Positions 10,949-21,259 of a stretch of DNA of 27,580 bases are shown piece after piece. A program made the position numbers and the translations under genes. This DNA is from Byssochlamys sp. IMV 00236 (Eukaryota; Ascomycota; Eurotiomycetes; Eurotiales; Thermoascaceae). Below the pieces are notes generated by a model. It saw only the letters and a program-made list of their open reading frames with translations, was not told the DNA's origin and did not search any database. The stretch's first letter is position 1; each line of letters begins with the position of its first letter. The stretch is from the NCBI GenBank assembly GCA_001931875.2, contig MSJH02000249.1:1-27580 (forward strand), read 5' to 3'.

Positions 10949-11865
10949 TTATTTAGCCTTTGCAAAACGTTCAGCAACAGTTTCCCAGTTGACGACTTCC
11001 CAGACAGCCTTAAGGTAGTCGGGACGAACATTCTTGTATTGTAAATAATAGGCCTATTGGAGCAAATAAATTATTGTTATTATTATTATAAAAGAAATCA
11101 TTTTATCATCTTACATGTTCCCAAACGTCAATGCCCAAAAGAGGAACCAGGTCTAAAGAAAGATGTTATTAATTAAACTCTATATCTTGTCACATTCACA
11201 CTTACGGAGCAAAGGATCTTGGTTGGGGGTTGTAGCAAGTTCAAGACGGTTAGCGGCCTTGTTATAACCTAACCAAGCCCATCCAGAACCTATAAACGAA
11301 AAGATCAATATCATTCTTCTTTTTAATTTAATCAACAATACCTTGAACACCAGCAGCAGCAGCATTGAATTCCTTGATAAAGTTATCAAAGGAGCCAAAT
11401 TCCTTTTCAATAGCAGAAGACAAAGCACCCTTGGGAAGTTTACCACCACCTTGCTCCTTGGGAGCCAAGTTCTTCCAGAACAAGGAATGGTTGATGTGTC
11501 CACCACCATTGAACTTGAGGGCATTTTGAAGAGCGAGTTGTTGGGTTAAATCGTTAGCTTGGAAAGCGTTTTGAAGCTTTTCTTCAGCTTGGTTGAACGC
11601 ATTGACATAAGTTTGATGATGCTTAGTGTGATGAAGAGTCATGATTTCTTCACTGATGTAGGGTTCAAGTGCCTAAAGAGAATGAAGAAAAAAAAAACGC
11701 GAGCACGCGTTAAGGTTGTGTTGCTGTTTATTTTTATTTTTTACTTACGTTGTATGCATAAGGAAGAGAAGGCAATGTCACCTTAGTACGAATAGAGGTC
11801 GTCAAAGGACTGACGGCACGCTTAAGAGTGTTTGTCTTGATCGTACGAGCAGCAGTGGAAAGCAT
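10949..11865 (-). CDS. SOD2: Mitochondrial manganese superoxide dismutase
   Basis: Dismutates superoxide to oxygen and hydrogen peroxide in the mitochondrial matrix. Exons 11865-11749, 11672-11342, 11289-11206, 11152-11115 and 11053-10949 join to 224 residues. The first ~30 residues are rich in Arg, Lys, Ser and Thr without acids, a good presequence; the mature enzyme starts about [11 protein letters not shown]. Metal ligands are visible: the first His of [10 protein letters not shown] (about H53), the His in [11 protein letters not shown], and Asp and His in DVWEHAYYLQY. The Gln in TTPNQDPL and the GGGH stretch favour manganese over iron. Introns are 76, 52, 53 and 61 bp; exon 4 is only 38 bp. 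The start is 139 bp downstream of the alkaline phosphatase stop on the same strand. Confidence 0.96.
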
Positions 11866-12004
11866 CTTTTTTAAATAAAATAAAGAAAAGAAAAAGAACT
11901 CGATAGAATGAAGAATAAATATACACCCCCGCGATAGTGTGAGCATATATGTTACACAATTAACGTCAGTCTTGGGTTAGTAAGCATTTATTCAACCAAT
12001 CATA

Positions 12005-13877
12005 TTAACCATGATAGCTTGTCACTCTATTCTCCATTTGCATTGAAAGCAACTCGTCGGAAACGGGCAAGTCCTTAAGTTTATCCGTGAGTGGCTCAAG
12101 GTCCAAACCAAGATAGTCGATAATAAAGTCACCGATGTCTGTATTCTCATGGCTACCTCGCAATACTTCAGTGCCATCTCCTTTAGCATACAAGTTGACG
12201 TCAACAGCCGTATGTCCATGAGTAGTCCACTATAATTATTATTATTATTATTAATACTTTATATTCATATCATATACTTACGCCAATAAGTGCACGACGA
12301 GAGACCATGTCGCCAAATAAATAAGCCAGCTGTTCAGCCGTTTTGCCACTCTTTTCCCAAGCCTTGATCTTGTCAATTTCTTGTTCAGTCGCGTCATCAA
12401 TACCAAGACCATCCTTGATAATAACGTGTCGAAGGAAATGATCAATCACCTGCACATTTGATTCAGTCTTTATAAATGATTCCCAGGCGTTTGCTAATGC
12501 TTCAGAAGAATTTTGAACACGTTGAATCACTTCAGGGTTCCTAATAAGAATCTAAGACAACCTGTTCATGTTGCTCGTGGATATGCTTACCACTTGTATT
12601 CGGGATAATCTTCACCCACTTGTCTTCCAGCAGTAAATCCTCCTGTTTCATGATCACTAGTTGAAACCATGACTGTGTTTGGATGTTCCTCTACAAAGTC
12701 CTTAACCAATTGAACTGTACGTTGGTATTCGAGAATATCATGAACATGGGCAGCAGGGTCATTTGTGTGAGCAGCCATGTCAATACGACTACCTTCGATC
12801 ATCAAGAAGAATCCCTTGTTTTGCTTCTTTGACTTTTTTTCAAGAATAGCCAACGCTTTGGCTACCATCTCATGAAGTGCGGGCTGTTCATCGTGCTTTC
12901 TATCAATTTCATAATCCATGTGCTATTTTTTCGTGTATATCTCATCAGCACATAATTTTATATACATTTTAGAATGACTTACATGTGGCGCAAACAAAGC
13001 CATGATGGGTAATTCAACATCGTCTTCCTTTAAGTGATCCAAGTGCTTTCTTGATCCATACTTGACGTTCCAGCCAAAGGTATCTTGTGCTTCCTTAAAC
13101 AAGTCACGGTCATCTGCACGACAGCTGCCTTCAGTCGTATTACTCAAAAACTCACATATGCCACCTCCAAACATTAAGTCAACCGTTCTGCCGAGAGGAG
13201 TATGTCCAATTTGTTGCTCTGCAATCAAATTTTCCCAATCACGCCAGGCAACATGGGCCGAGAAGGAAGCTGGTGTAGCGTGAGTGATGCGAGACGTGAC
13301 GACGAGACCTGTCAACATGTCTTTATGAATCTTGGCTGATTCCAAGACGGTAGCGCAGGGTTTTTTGTCTGGAAACACGCCGATTGCGCCATTATACGAC
13401 TTGTGTGCACATGCAAATGCAGTAGCACCTGCAGCACTATCTGTGACTAGACTAGAACTACTTTGAGTACGACTATGACCGACATGAATTTCATCCAAGG
13501 GTAACATGCTCTTGACATCGCGTTTGTTGAGCCAAGTGGAATATTGACGGGCATATGTTTCAGAAGCAGGTCCAAATCCATCACTGATCATCATGATCAC
13601 GTTACGTGGAGGGTCTTTTTCAGAGTCAACAATTGAAGCTTTTTTATATAATCTTTATTTTACCTGCATTATTTTTGCCTAATAAAATAAAAAATCCAAT
13701 AATGACCGAAGCAATAAAAGCAAGAATGATGGATCCTACGATGATATGAAATCTTTTTCGATTCTGTTTTCAATATGTTAGTCTTGGTCCATTTCTTTTT
13801 ATTTTACATACTTCTTCTCTTGGCTCACTTGCTCCTTCTGGATCTACTGTGATTGTACTATAATTTGCTTTGGACAT
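12005..13877 (-). CDS. Membrane-anchored alkaline phosphatase (Pho8-like)
   Basis: A metal-dependent phosphomonoesterase; fungal relatives such as Pho8 are type II proteins of the vacuole. Exons 13877-13812, 13763-13664, 13614-12983, 12922-12591, 12540-12282 and 12229-12005 join to 537 residues. A short polar N-terminus is followed by one membrane span at about 28-50 (mostly Ile, Val, Leu, Phe), then the catalytic domain. Seen in order: MMISDGFGPAS (metal Asp), VTDSAAGATAFA with the nucleophile at about S115, EGSRIDMAAHTND, STSDHETGGFT and WTTHGHTAVDV (metal His and Asp residues). Introns are 48-60 bp. The second intron could end at either of two AGs 24 bp apart, both in frame; the 49-bp choice was used because a 25-bp intron would be abnormally short here. 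Confidence 0.94.
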
Positions 13878-14230
13878 ACAAAAATAAATAAAAATGTGAA
13901 AAAAAAAAGAGAAAAACAGAAAAGAGAATGACGCTTTTATGTGTGAGAAAGGCAAAGATTACCTTATTTGGAACACATTCCGTTTTTATGTTTCTGTTTA
14001 TCAGTGCTTCCCCTTTTCCTTCTTTATTTGATGATACTTTTGAGTTGATTAATAAAAATGACATCTTGTGCGTTGTAGCTATGAATGATGACTACACTCG
14101 ATAACGCAATCCCAGGAACTTCCAATAGGGTACAGTATGCAATCTCCGAATGATTACCATATAAAGAGAGAGGGAGACCACCGCTCTTTTGGTCGTCTTT
14201 TCTCTCTCTCTCTCGTTATTTATAATCAAT
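13878..14230. promoter_or_regulatory. Divergent promoter of alkaline phosphatase and MET14
   Basis: 353 bp between two start codons. It holds an A/purine-rich leader just upstream of the phosphatase and a CT microsatellite (14201-14214) 16 bp upstream of the MET14 ATG. I see no CACGTG (Cbf1-type) site, although sulfur-assimilation genes in yeast often use one. Confidence 0.5.
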
Positions 14231-14961
14231 ATGGCTACCAACATTACATGGCATCAAGGGCACGTTTCATTACAAGAACGTCAAGAATTATTAAAGCAAA
14301 AGGTAATAAAGTAAAAGAGAAAGAAGGGCTGTCATTGAAATAGATATGATAGGGTTATACAATTTGGTTTACAGGATTATCTGCATCTGGTAAATCTACT
14401 TTAGCCACTGCCTTGGAACAAACCCTTCTTCATTCTGGTATTAGCGCATATAGATTAGATGGTGATAACATAAGATTTGGCTTGAATAAAAATTTGGGCT
14501 TTGGACCTGAAGATAGAACTGAAAATATTCGTCGTATCTCCGAGGCAAGTAAATGAAATAAATAAATAAAATAAACAAAGACAAACACAAATCGATAGGT
14601 TGCCAAACTATTTGCAGATGCAACCACCATTGCTATCACAGCCTTTATTAGTCCATACCGTGCTGATCGTGATGCAGCTCGTGCTCTTCATGAAGCAGCA
14701 GGTATTCCATTTATCGAAGTCTTTGCAGATGCACCTCTCGATGTGGTCGAATCTAGAGACCCCAAGGGACTTTACAAAAAGGCCAAGGCAGGTGAAATTA
14801 AGGAATTCACTGGTATTTCTGCACCCTATGAAGCACCTTTGAAGCCAGAAATTCATATTCATACTGATCAAATGACTATTGAACAAGGTGTAGAAACAAT
14901 TATTGACTATCTTTTGTCACATAATTTGCTTGATTCTCAGAAAATAATTAAAAAGTACTAG
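14231..14961 (+). CDS. MET14: Adenylylsulfate (APS) kinase
   Basis: Phosphorylates APS to PAPS, the second step of sulfate activation, in the cytosol. Exons 14231-14302, 14353-14544 and 14599-14961 join to 208 residues; yeast Met14 has 202. The start [10 protein letters not shown] is typical. [16 protein letters not shown] holds the P-loop at about 33-40. [46 protein letters not shown] and ISAPYEAP follow, all family signatures. The first intron (50 bp) must end at 14352, because a later AG would delete the strand before the P-loop. The second intron (54 bp) starts GCAAGT, a GC-AG intron; no GT donor keeps the conserved EVAKLFAD reading. A same-strand orphan gene starts 25 bp after the stop. 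Confidence 0.96.
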
Positions 14962-14986
14962 TTCCTTTTTCTTTTTCTTTTTAAAA

Positions 14987-15844
14987 ATGAATACACCTAT
15001 TGAACAATATATTGCTTGGGCTCGCCAAGTCTATAAGGATGATAAGACTAGACTATTTCCAATGTCTGCTGAACGACTTTGTTTATATGTAAAATACAAA
15101 AATATCTCGCCTGCAACTATTCCTGAATTGATACAATATCTTGCAAAACATCCTACACACGGTGAAGAATGGAGCATCAAGATGAAAGAGCACCCTTCTA
15201 TTTCTGACTTTTTTAGTACAAAGAAAACAAAGAATCAATTGACAATAGTAAGAGAACCTAGTTGTGTTGTTGTCGAAGGATCTAAAGCAAAAGGTATTGT
15301 CACATGCTTGACATTGACTAATTGCTAATCTACTTTTTATTACTTTGTAGGCTTTATGATCGTATCGAATAAATCGATTACAAATAATAATAATAATAAT
15401 ACAAACAACAGCAGCAATATCGGCAGCAATATCAGTAGTAATATTACTGGAAGTAGCAGTAGTAGTAGCAGCAGTAGTAGTAATAATAATAGCATAAGGA
15501 ATCGCGCTAATCTTCACGTGAGTTTCTGGGATACGGTCGATAGTGAAATAACCAGCACGCATAATATCTTACAAAAACCAAAATCGATAAAGACTATATC
15601 AAAACAACAGACTGAGCCGCCATCCCAGCCAGCACAACCACAGTCAGATGAACCTCATAGACTATCAACTGCCAAGGAAAAAGTTAAAATTGCAGAACTC
15701 ACTGCAAAGAACAAACGACTGAGTAGGATTCTATTGTCAAAAGAAAAAGAAATAATACAACTAAGAAAGTTATTAAAGAAATCAAAAGTACAAGTACCAA
15801 GTCGCAGTAGAGAATGTGTTGTGGTAATAAAGCAATACCCGTAG
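14987..15844 (+). CDS. Uncharacterised protein with Asn/Ser tracts and C-terminal coiled coil
   Basis: Function not recognised. Exons 14987-15293 and 15351-15844 (57-bp GT-AG intron) join to 266 residues. Residues 1-80 look like a compact helical domain (EQYIAWARQVYKDD, SAERLCLYVKYKN, TIPELIQYLAKHPTHGEEW); the pattern is reminiscent of the helical N-terminal DNA-binding domain of tyrosine recombinases, but that is only an impression. The middle is low complexity: six Asn at 114-119, ten Ser at 137-146, coded by AAT (15383-15400) and AGT/AGC repeats. A Lys/Leu-rich region at about 209-248 (KIAELTAKNKRLSRILLSKE) reads as a coiled coil, possibly a leucine zipper. The start is fixed by a stop-free frame and a pyrimidine leader 25 bp after the MET14 stop. 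Faces the chitin synthase gene tail to tail with 106 bp between. Confidence 0.75.
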
Positions 15845-15950
15845 CAGCTTGCTTTCTTTTGATTATAAAAGTGTATAAAAACTATTTATTATTATTTGAT
15901 ACATGTACATGAGAGAAACGGGGTATATATATTATTTTAGCACTTCAATT

Positions 15951-18900
15951 CTAGTGGGAATCCTGATGATCCAACACATTGAGTGGAATGGGATCTTCTT
16001 TGGCACGTTTGGATACTGGATTTACAACATCATGTTCCGTCAGAGGTATTTTACTATCATCGGATCCCGTTGATCTTTCACTTGAACGCTTTAATAAGGG
16101 GCCCTGATAGACTTCGAGACCCTTTCGGTCATTAGCAAATCGAGGCACAGGCAAATGCCGCTCTAAGGCTTCCTTGATCCTTCTTTCCTTTTCATACTCG
16201 CTCCATTTTTTCATGGTTACTAATTGACTGTTGAATTCGCCTTCCTTATCGCCATGGTTACCCTTGTCACCGCCTGCGACCTTGCGGGTATCTCCCCAAG
16301 AGAAGTCATCAAAGTGCCAGTAGGCATAAGTAGGCAGGACAAAGTTCCAGATGGGCAAGCTGATGAGGTACACAAGCATCCAGCCAACGTAGACAATCTT
16401 GCGACTAGTCATCACGATCAAGACAGCAGGGAGGCCGAGAATGATGGCAAGCAGGATGAGTGGAATGAGCGCAGGCTGGCCAAGGATGGCCATGATAATC
16501 AAGTATATCGTAAATGAGATGGCAGCCGGTAAGGCAAGTGTGCCTACGAGTTCCATAAAGATGACAAACTGCATCGAAAAGCAGAACGTGCCGCAGAGGT
16601 CGTGAACAAATAAAAGTTCCATCAAGTTGTGGATGGTCGAGTTGATCCAGCGGCGACGTTGGGATAAAAGCACCTTGAATGTATCTGGAACGACTGTCTT
16701 GCACCTACAGCACATGTTTATTGTCCTGCTTGTTGTTTTTTTAAAGAAATTTACTTACACTGCCTGAGGAACAAACATCATCTTACGATTGGGAAAGGTT
16801 CGAAGCATCAAGGTGGACAAGTATCTGTCCTCACCAAGGAGCAAAAGGTTCTTCTTGTGCAAGGTGTCTACCACGTTTTCCGAGTACTTGGCTACGATAT
16901 CAGGATTGGCAAGAATAGGTACCCAATAGCCATCAGGTCCCTTGGGCGCCTTGATGCGGTACATACAAAAGCAGCCTGGTAAACAGGTCACGCCACCAAA
17001 GATACTCTCAAACGCTTTGGACTGGTGATGTGATATATAATACTCAAATACCTGAATCATGGATACCCAACTATCGGTCTTGTTCGCAATCTTGGTCTCT
17101 CCACAGAGCCCAGAGATCTCGGGATCCTTGACAGCACAAGAGATCAAACGGGAGAGAGCGTCAGGAAAGAGCTTTGTGTCGGCATCGACCATGAGCACAA
17201 TCTCATATCTGTCCGGAGGCACCCCAGTGACACGCCAGATACTATTGAAGAATTCGTATTCCATCATGGTCATGCGCTCATCAAACATGACTTTTTGCAT
17301 AAACTGCATCAGGATGATCTGAGAGTCGCGCTTGCCTCGATTACCTGGCTTTTGATGTTCCTGCTCTGTTCCGCATTTCACAATAGTGATCATCGGCACA
17401 CGTTGCTGATGTTCTGGGTTGACCGTCGCATCATTGTACTTGTAGAAGCCGGCATACACCTTGGCCATATTGTTCTGTCGCGCACCGTCGGCAAGGGCTA
17501 CATAAGCATACGGTTGAACCTCGTCTGCAGGGACAATTAGATCACGCATCATGCTGATACAAATCTCGGGTGTAGACTTGGTTTCTCCTGATCCTGTAAT
17601 CAAACCATCGCAGACAACCAAAAGCAACTTGTGGCTATTCGGATAGTCACTGGTCGCAATCGAGTCGAGTGTAGTGCGAATACCATCTTCACCCTCTGAG
17701 TAACAAGTGACCAGACAGATCGTGTGGGCTAGCGGGTAGTTGAACGGCATGTAGTCTGTAGGAGGTTGACGAAGGACATGGGGCGAGAGCGGAAGGGGAC
17801 ATGTGGGGAGTTCGGCCTCTGCAGAGGACGATGCGACAGAGGATCCTTCAGCTGACAAAAGTCGACTTGCTGTAGCTCCCGAGGCATTCATGTTATAAAA
17901 GACAGAGGCCTTACTTGCTCCGTCCATTTGTCGATGCATGTACCCCTCTAGTGCACTGAGACTCTATAAGTATCGGATGTTTTTCCTTTTTCTTTTCCTT
18001 TTTATCTTACCTATTCGGGGTCTTCCATATCATTGAACCCGTTACGTCGAACCGAGTAGATCCAGGAATAGGCTGTGTGAATCTTGATGTCTGTGGAAAT
18101 AAGGTTTTACGTTTCCTAGAGTATGCCTTGGGCTTGCTAAGCGGTGCGCTTGCTTGCATATTTTCTGTCCAGTTCTCGATTTCAGCAGCACGTTGCATTC
18201 TGGCAGCATACGATCCACCTTCATTAAAGTCTCCTAATTTCCAAGAAAGAAACCAGCCAAAGATGACGGCCAAGAAGAATTTGATCAGGATGACGCTGAG
18301 GATGACAGCAAGAGAGACGTAGAGGACAATGTCTGATGCCATGCATCCGATGCTGACGGTATCGAGTGAGCCGACCTTAATCGTAGCCGACAAACACTGC
18401 GCTTCTTTTTCCCAAAGTTTCGATGCAGGATCAGCACTGGCGCTGATCATTCTTGTGATATCGATGCCTGCAAAACTTGCAGGGTCTGACATCATTTGAG
18501 CAATGAGACCGTTTTCTGGGACTTGAAAGTAATCGGTTGGTAAAGAATGAAGTAGTTTCAGATTGAGTACGTTTCTATAAATATTAAAGATGAATACACA
18601 TACTTTATATCATTGTTCTTTTATATTACCCGTTATAGACAGTGAGTGAATCAGCCGTACGTACATCTTGCCAATCATAATACACTCTTCCTGCTTTATC
18701 AAATTGGTTACCTCCTGATTTCGGGACCCCTTCCGTTTGAAGTTGATGATACATGGATCTTGCGGCTGATGATAAATGACATGAGGTTCTATTATTAAAT
18801 TCAGAGGGAGAAGGAGAATCAGTCTGATTGGGATTGAATAGCTGACAAGGAAAGTAAATGGGCTGATCACCTTGGAGGGGTGTGAAGATCGATGCACACT

Positions 18901-19557
18901 GTGGTTTAGGAGATTGGAATAGAAAGGTAGCATCCATACCACCTGCGTTGATTGGTGGATAAAGCACATTTATTGTCGTATTGGTGATACCTATCGGATG
19001 ATCCCAAGAAGCGAGCATATAGGCCCAGCCATCGATGATCAAATAACCCGTGTTCACCTGTCCACCTTTGAGACTTAACGGAGGCACAGGACATACAGTC
19101 TGAGTGAATCCAAAGGTAAGGAAACCAACACATCCCATGATGAAAAGAATAAAGCTGACCAAACCGATCTTTTCTCGCCAAGCCATCTGTGCAGGACCAT
19201 CTGGGACACCTAGAATAGATTTAAGGGGCCGCTCTTTTTTTATTGTTGTGTACCTGCATTTATTTTACCTACAAATCTGAGACACTGTTTTGGAATACAG
19301 CAAGTGAGTAAAGTGCAATAAGTTTGCCATGGTTGAAAGTTGGAGAGAAAGCCGGATGATTTGATGTCATATTCCTTTACTACTTCATGATCCTCTTCTC
19401 TACCCAAAATACTCTTTCCTCGTCTTAATGATGTCTCTGCCCTCTGATGATAATGATAAAGTCGATTGTTGGCATCATTCTTTTGCCTTTCAGGTCGAAT
19501 AAGGGATCGTTGTCTCTTGGGTAATGATGTAGATCGAGCGACATGAGTCGAATTCAT
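15951..19557 (-). CDS. CHS3: Chitin synthase, division 2, CHS3/class IV-like
   Basis: Integral membrane glycosyltransferase (GT2) that polymerises chitin from UDP-GlcNAc into the cell wall. Exons 19557-19254, 19209-18630, 18574-18011, 17961-16759 and 16704-15951 join to 1134 residues (yeast Chs3 1165). Basic cytosolic N-terminus; membrane span about 116-136; an extracytoplasmic region with N-glycosylation sequons; second hydrophobic region about 376-404; the catalytic domain with LLLVVCDG (about 600), [13 protein letters not shown] (about 742), [27 protein letters not shown] (about 860) and QRRRW (899-903); then several membrane spans and [15 protein letters not shown] before a charged tail. 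No myosin motor, so not class V. Introns are 44-55 bp; the 17961 acceptor is the second of two nearby AGs, needed to keep frame. It shares a 286-bp divergent promoter with the epimerase. Confidence 0.95.
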
Positions 19558-19843
19558 GTGAAGCCCTTTAAGAAATTGAAAGAAATTGAAAGAAAAGAGA
19601 AAAAAGAGGAAGGACAGACAAATTTATATAACGGATGGTGGTACCAAACGGATTTACAGAATATGTCCAATAAGAACAAGAAATTCATCGTCTCTCTCTC
19701 TATCTATCTTTTAAAGAATTAAGGGGGGGGAAAGAGAGAGTATGTCAGATGGGCGGAATATGTCCAACTTTGCTGATAAAATATAGTAACACGAGCCTAT
19801 TTTCTTTGCTTTTTTTTTCTCTCTCTCTCTCTCTTGTATAAAA
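19558..19843. promoter_or_regulatory. Divergent promoter of chitin synthase and epimerase
   Basis: 286 bp between start codons. A 12-bp direct repeat GAATATGTCCAA occurs at 19659-19670 and 19756-19767, 97 bp apart. There is a G run at about 19724-19731, CT repeats around 19691-19707 and at 19819-19834, and TATAAAA directly before the epimerase ATG. The repeated 12-mer is the best candidate for a shared factor-binding site. Confidence 0.5.
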
Positions 19844-21253
19844 ATGACAAACGAGAAACCAAACGTGTTAATATTAGGTGGCGTTGGATTTATTGGACGC
19901 CATTTTATCCATTATTTATTAGAACATCAGTTGGCAGGCCACATACGTGTCGCTGATAAAGTCTTGCCTCAAACAGCTTATTTATCTGAACAGTTTAAAC
20001 AAGATTTCAAACATGTCGAATACAAGCAATGCAACCTCATCAATCCAGGTACTTTATATTCTTTAAAAACAAACTTGTTTTAACTCGGGGAATAGCTTCC
20101 ATTGCTTCTTGTTTTGAGGATATCGAGTTTGACTATGTGTTCAATTTTGCTGGGGAAACGAAATATTCCCAAGTACCAGAAATTTATCATGACCGTATTT
20201 ACAACTTGTCTGTTAACTGCGCTAAAGAAGCAGCCAAGCGTAACGTCAAATTGTTTGTCGAGATGTCAACAGCTGAAGTCTATGAGCATAGCTCCGTAAG
20301 ATTGTTATATTCACACAGAGCGTCGGTTGACCTTGTTATTTTAGAGCCCATCCAATGAACAGTCGCGTATCGAACCTTGGACAATTATTGGCAAACACAA
20401 ATATGAAGCGGAACAGGCATTGTCATCTATTGAAGGGTACGGGCATTATCCACGCACATGGCAAGATTCTAACACGTGTAATTAGTCTAAATCTTATCAT
20501 CCTTCGCCCAGCTATTGTGTATGGGCCCGGGGCTCTGACGGGATTAAGTAAGTCCTAATTATTGGATGTTTTCTTTCTTCTTATGCCTTGAAAACAGCAC
20601 CTCGTTTGATCATTGGCAGAGTGTACAAATACTTGAATGAGGAAATGAAATGTCTTTGGTCTAAAGATCTCAAACTCAATACGGTTCATGTCCGGGATGT
20701 GGCCAGAGCCAGCTGGCACTTGACCCAATGGTACTTTGATCAGCAGAAAGAAGGCGAGACTGTGATCTTTAATTTGGCAGATAAACAAGATACAGGTAAT
20801 ACTTTATTTAATAATCAGATTTGTAATATTAAAATGAGGGAACAGATCAAGGAATAATTAATCAACATATTTCAAGTATTTTCAACATTGACACTGGTTA
20901 TCATAGTCATGCTATCTCAGCCATGGCCAAGGTATATACAATATATATGAGGTGATACATATGCTCATTCGTCTCTATAGCTTGATTTGAATGCAGTAGT
21001 AGAGATAGTCAATGAAAAACATTTGGCACCTTGGGGTGAGCTTTTAAACCAGAATGGCATCAGTTCGACACCTTTATCGCCCTACTTGGACAAGGAATTA
21101 CTTTATAACCATTCACTCTGCATAGATGCAAGTAAAATAGAAAGAGAGACAGGGTTCAACTATCAAGTGCCATACTTGATAGATGATAATTTAATTGAAA
21201 TTATGAATGAATTTAAAAATTTACATGTTTGGCCTAAACAAGATATCCAATAA
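19844..21253 (+). CDS. NAD-dependent epimerase/dehydratase (extended SDR, RmlB-like)
   Basis: Seven exons, 19844-20048, 20096-20295, 20345-20436, 20486-20547, 20598-20795, 20846-20931 and 20981-21253, join to 371 residues. Start VLILGGVGFIGRHF is the Rossmann nucleotide-binding motif; VRVADK-like IRVADKVLP follows strand 2; FDYVFNFAGETKYSQ and MSTAEVYE are SDR core blocks; LRPAIVYGPGALTGLTPRLIIG, NTVHVRDVARASWHL and NLADKQDTDQG complete an extended-SDR fold. Fungal members are usually annotated as dTDP-glucose 4,6-dehydratase-like or epimerase; the true substrate is unknown. At the usual YxxxK site the sequence is IIGKHKYEAE, so the Lys (about 154) is present but the Tyr place seems to be Ile. 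All six introns are 47-50 bp. The stop is 6 bp from the RhoGEF stop on the other strand. Confidence 0.9.
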
Positions 21254-21259
21254 ACCATG

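Noticed and set aside
15083..15562. 159-codon minus frame with Thr/Ala/Ile runs
   Set aside because: Reverse reading of the AAT and AGT/AGC repeats of the orphan gene; low complexity only.
16224..16517. 97-codon plus frame inside the chitin synthase
   Set aside because: Antisense of membrane-span coding sequence with clear family match on the minus strand.
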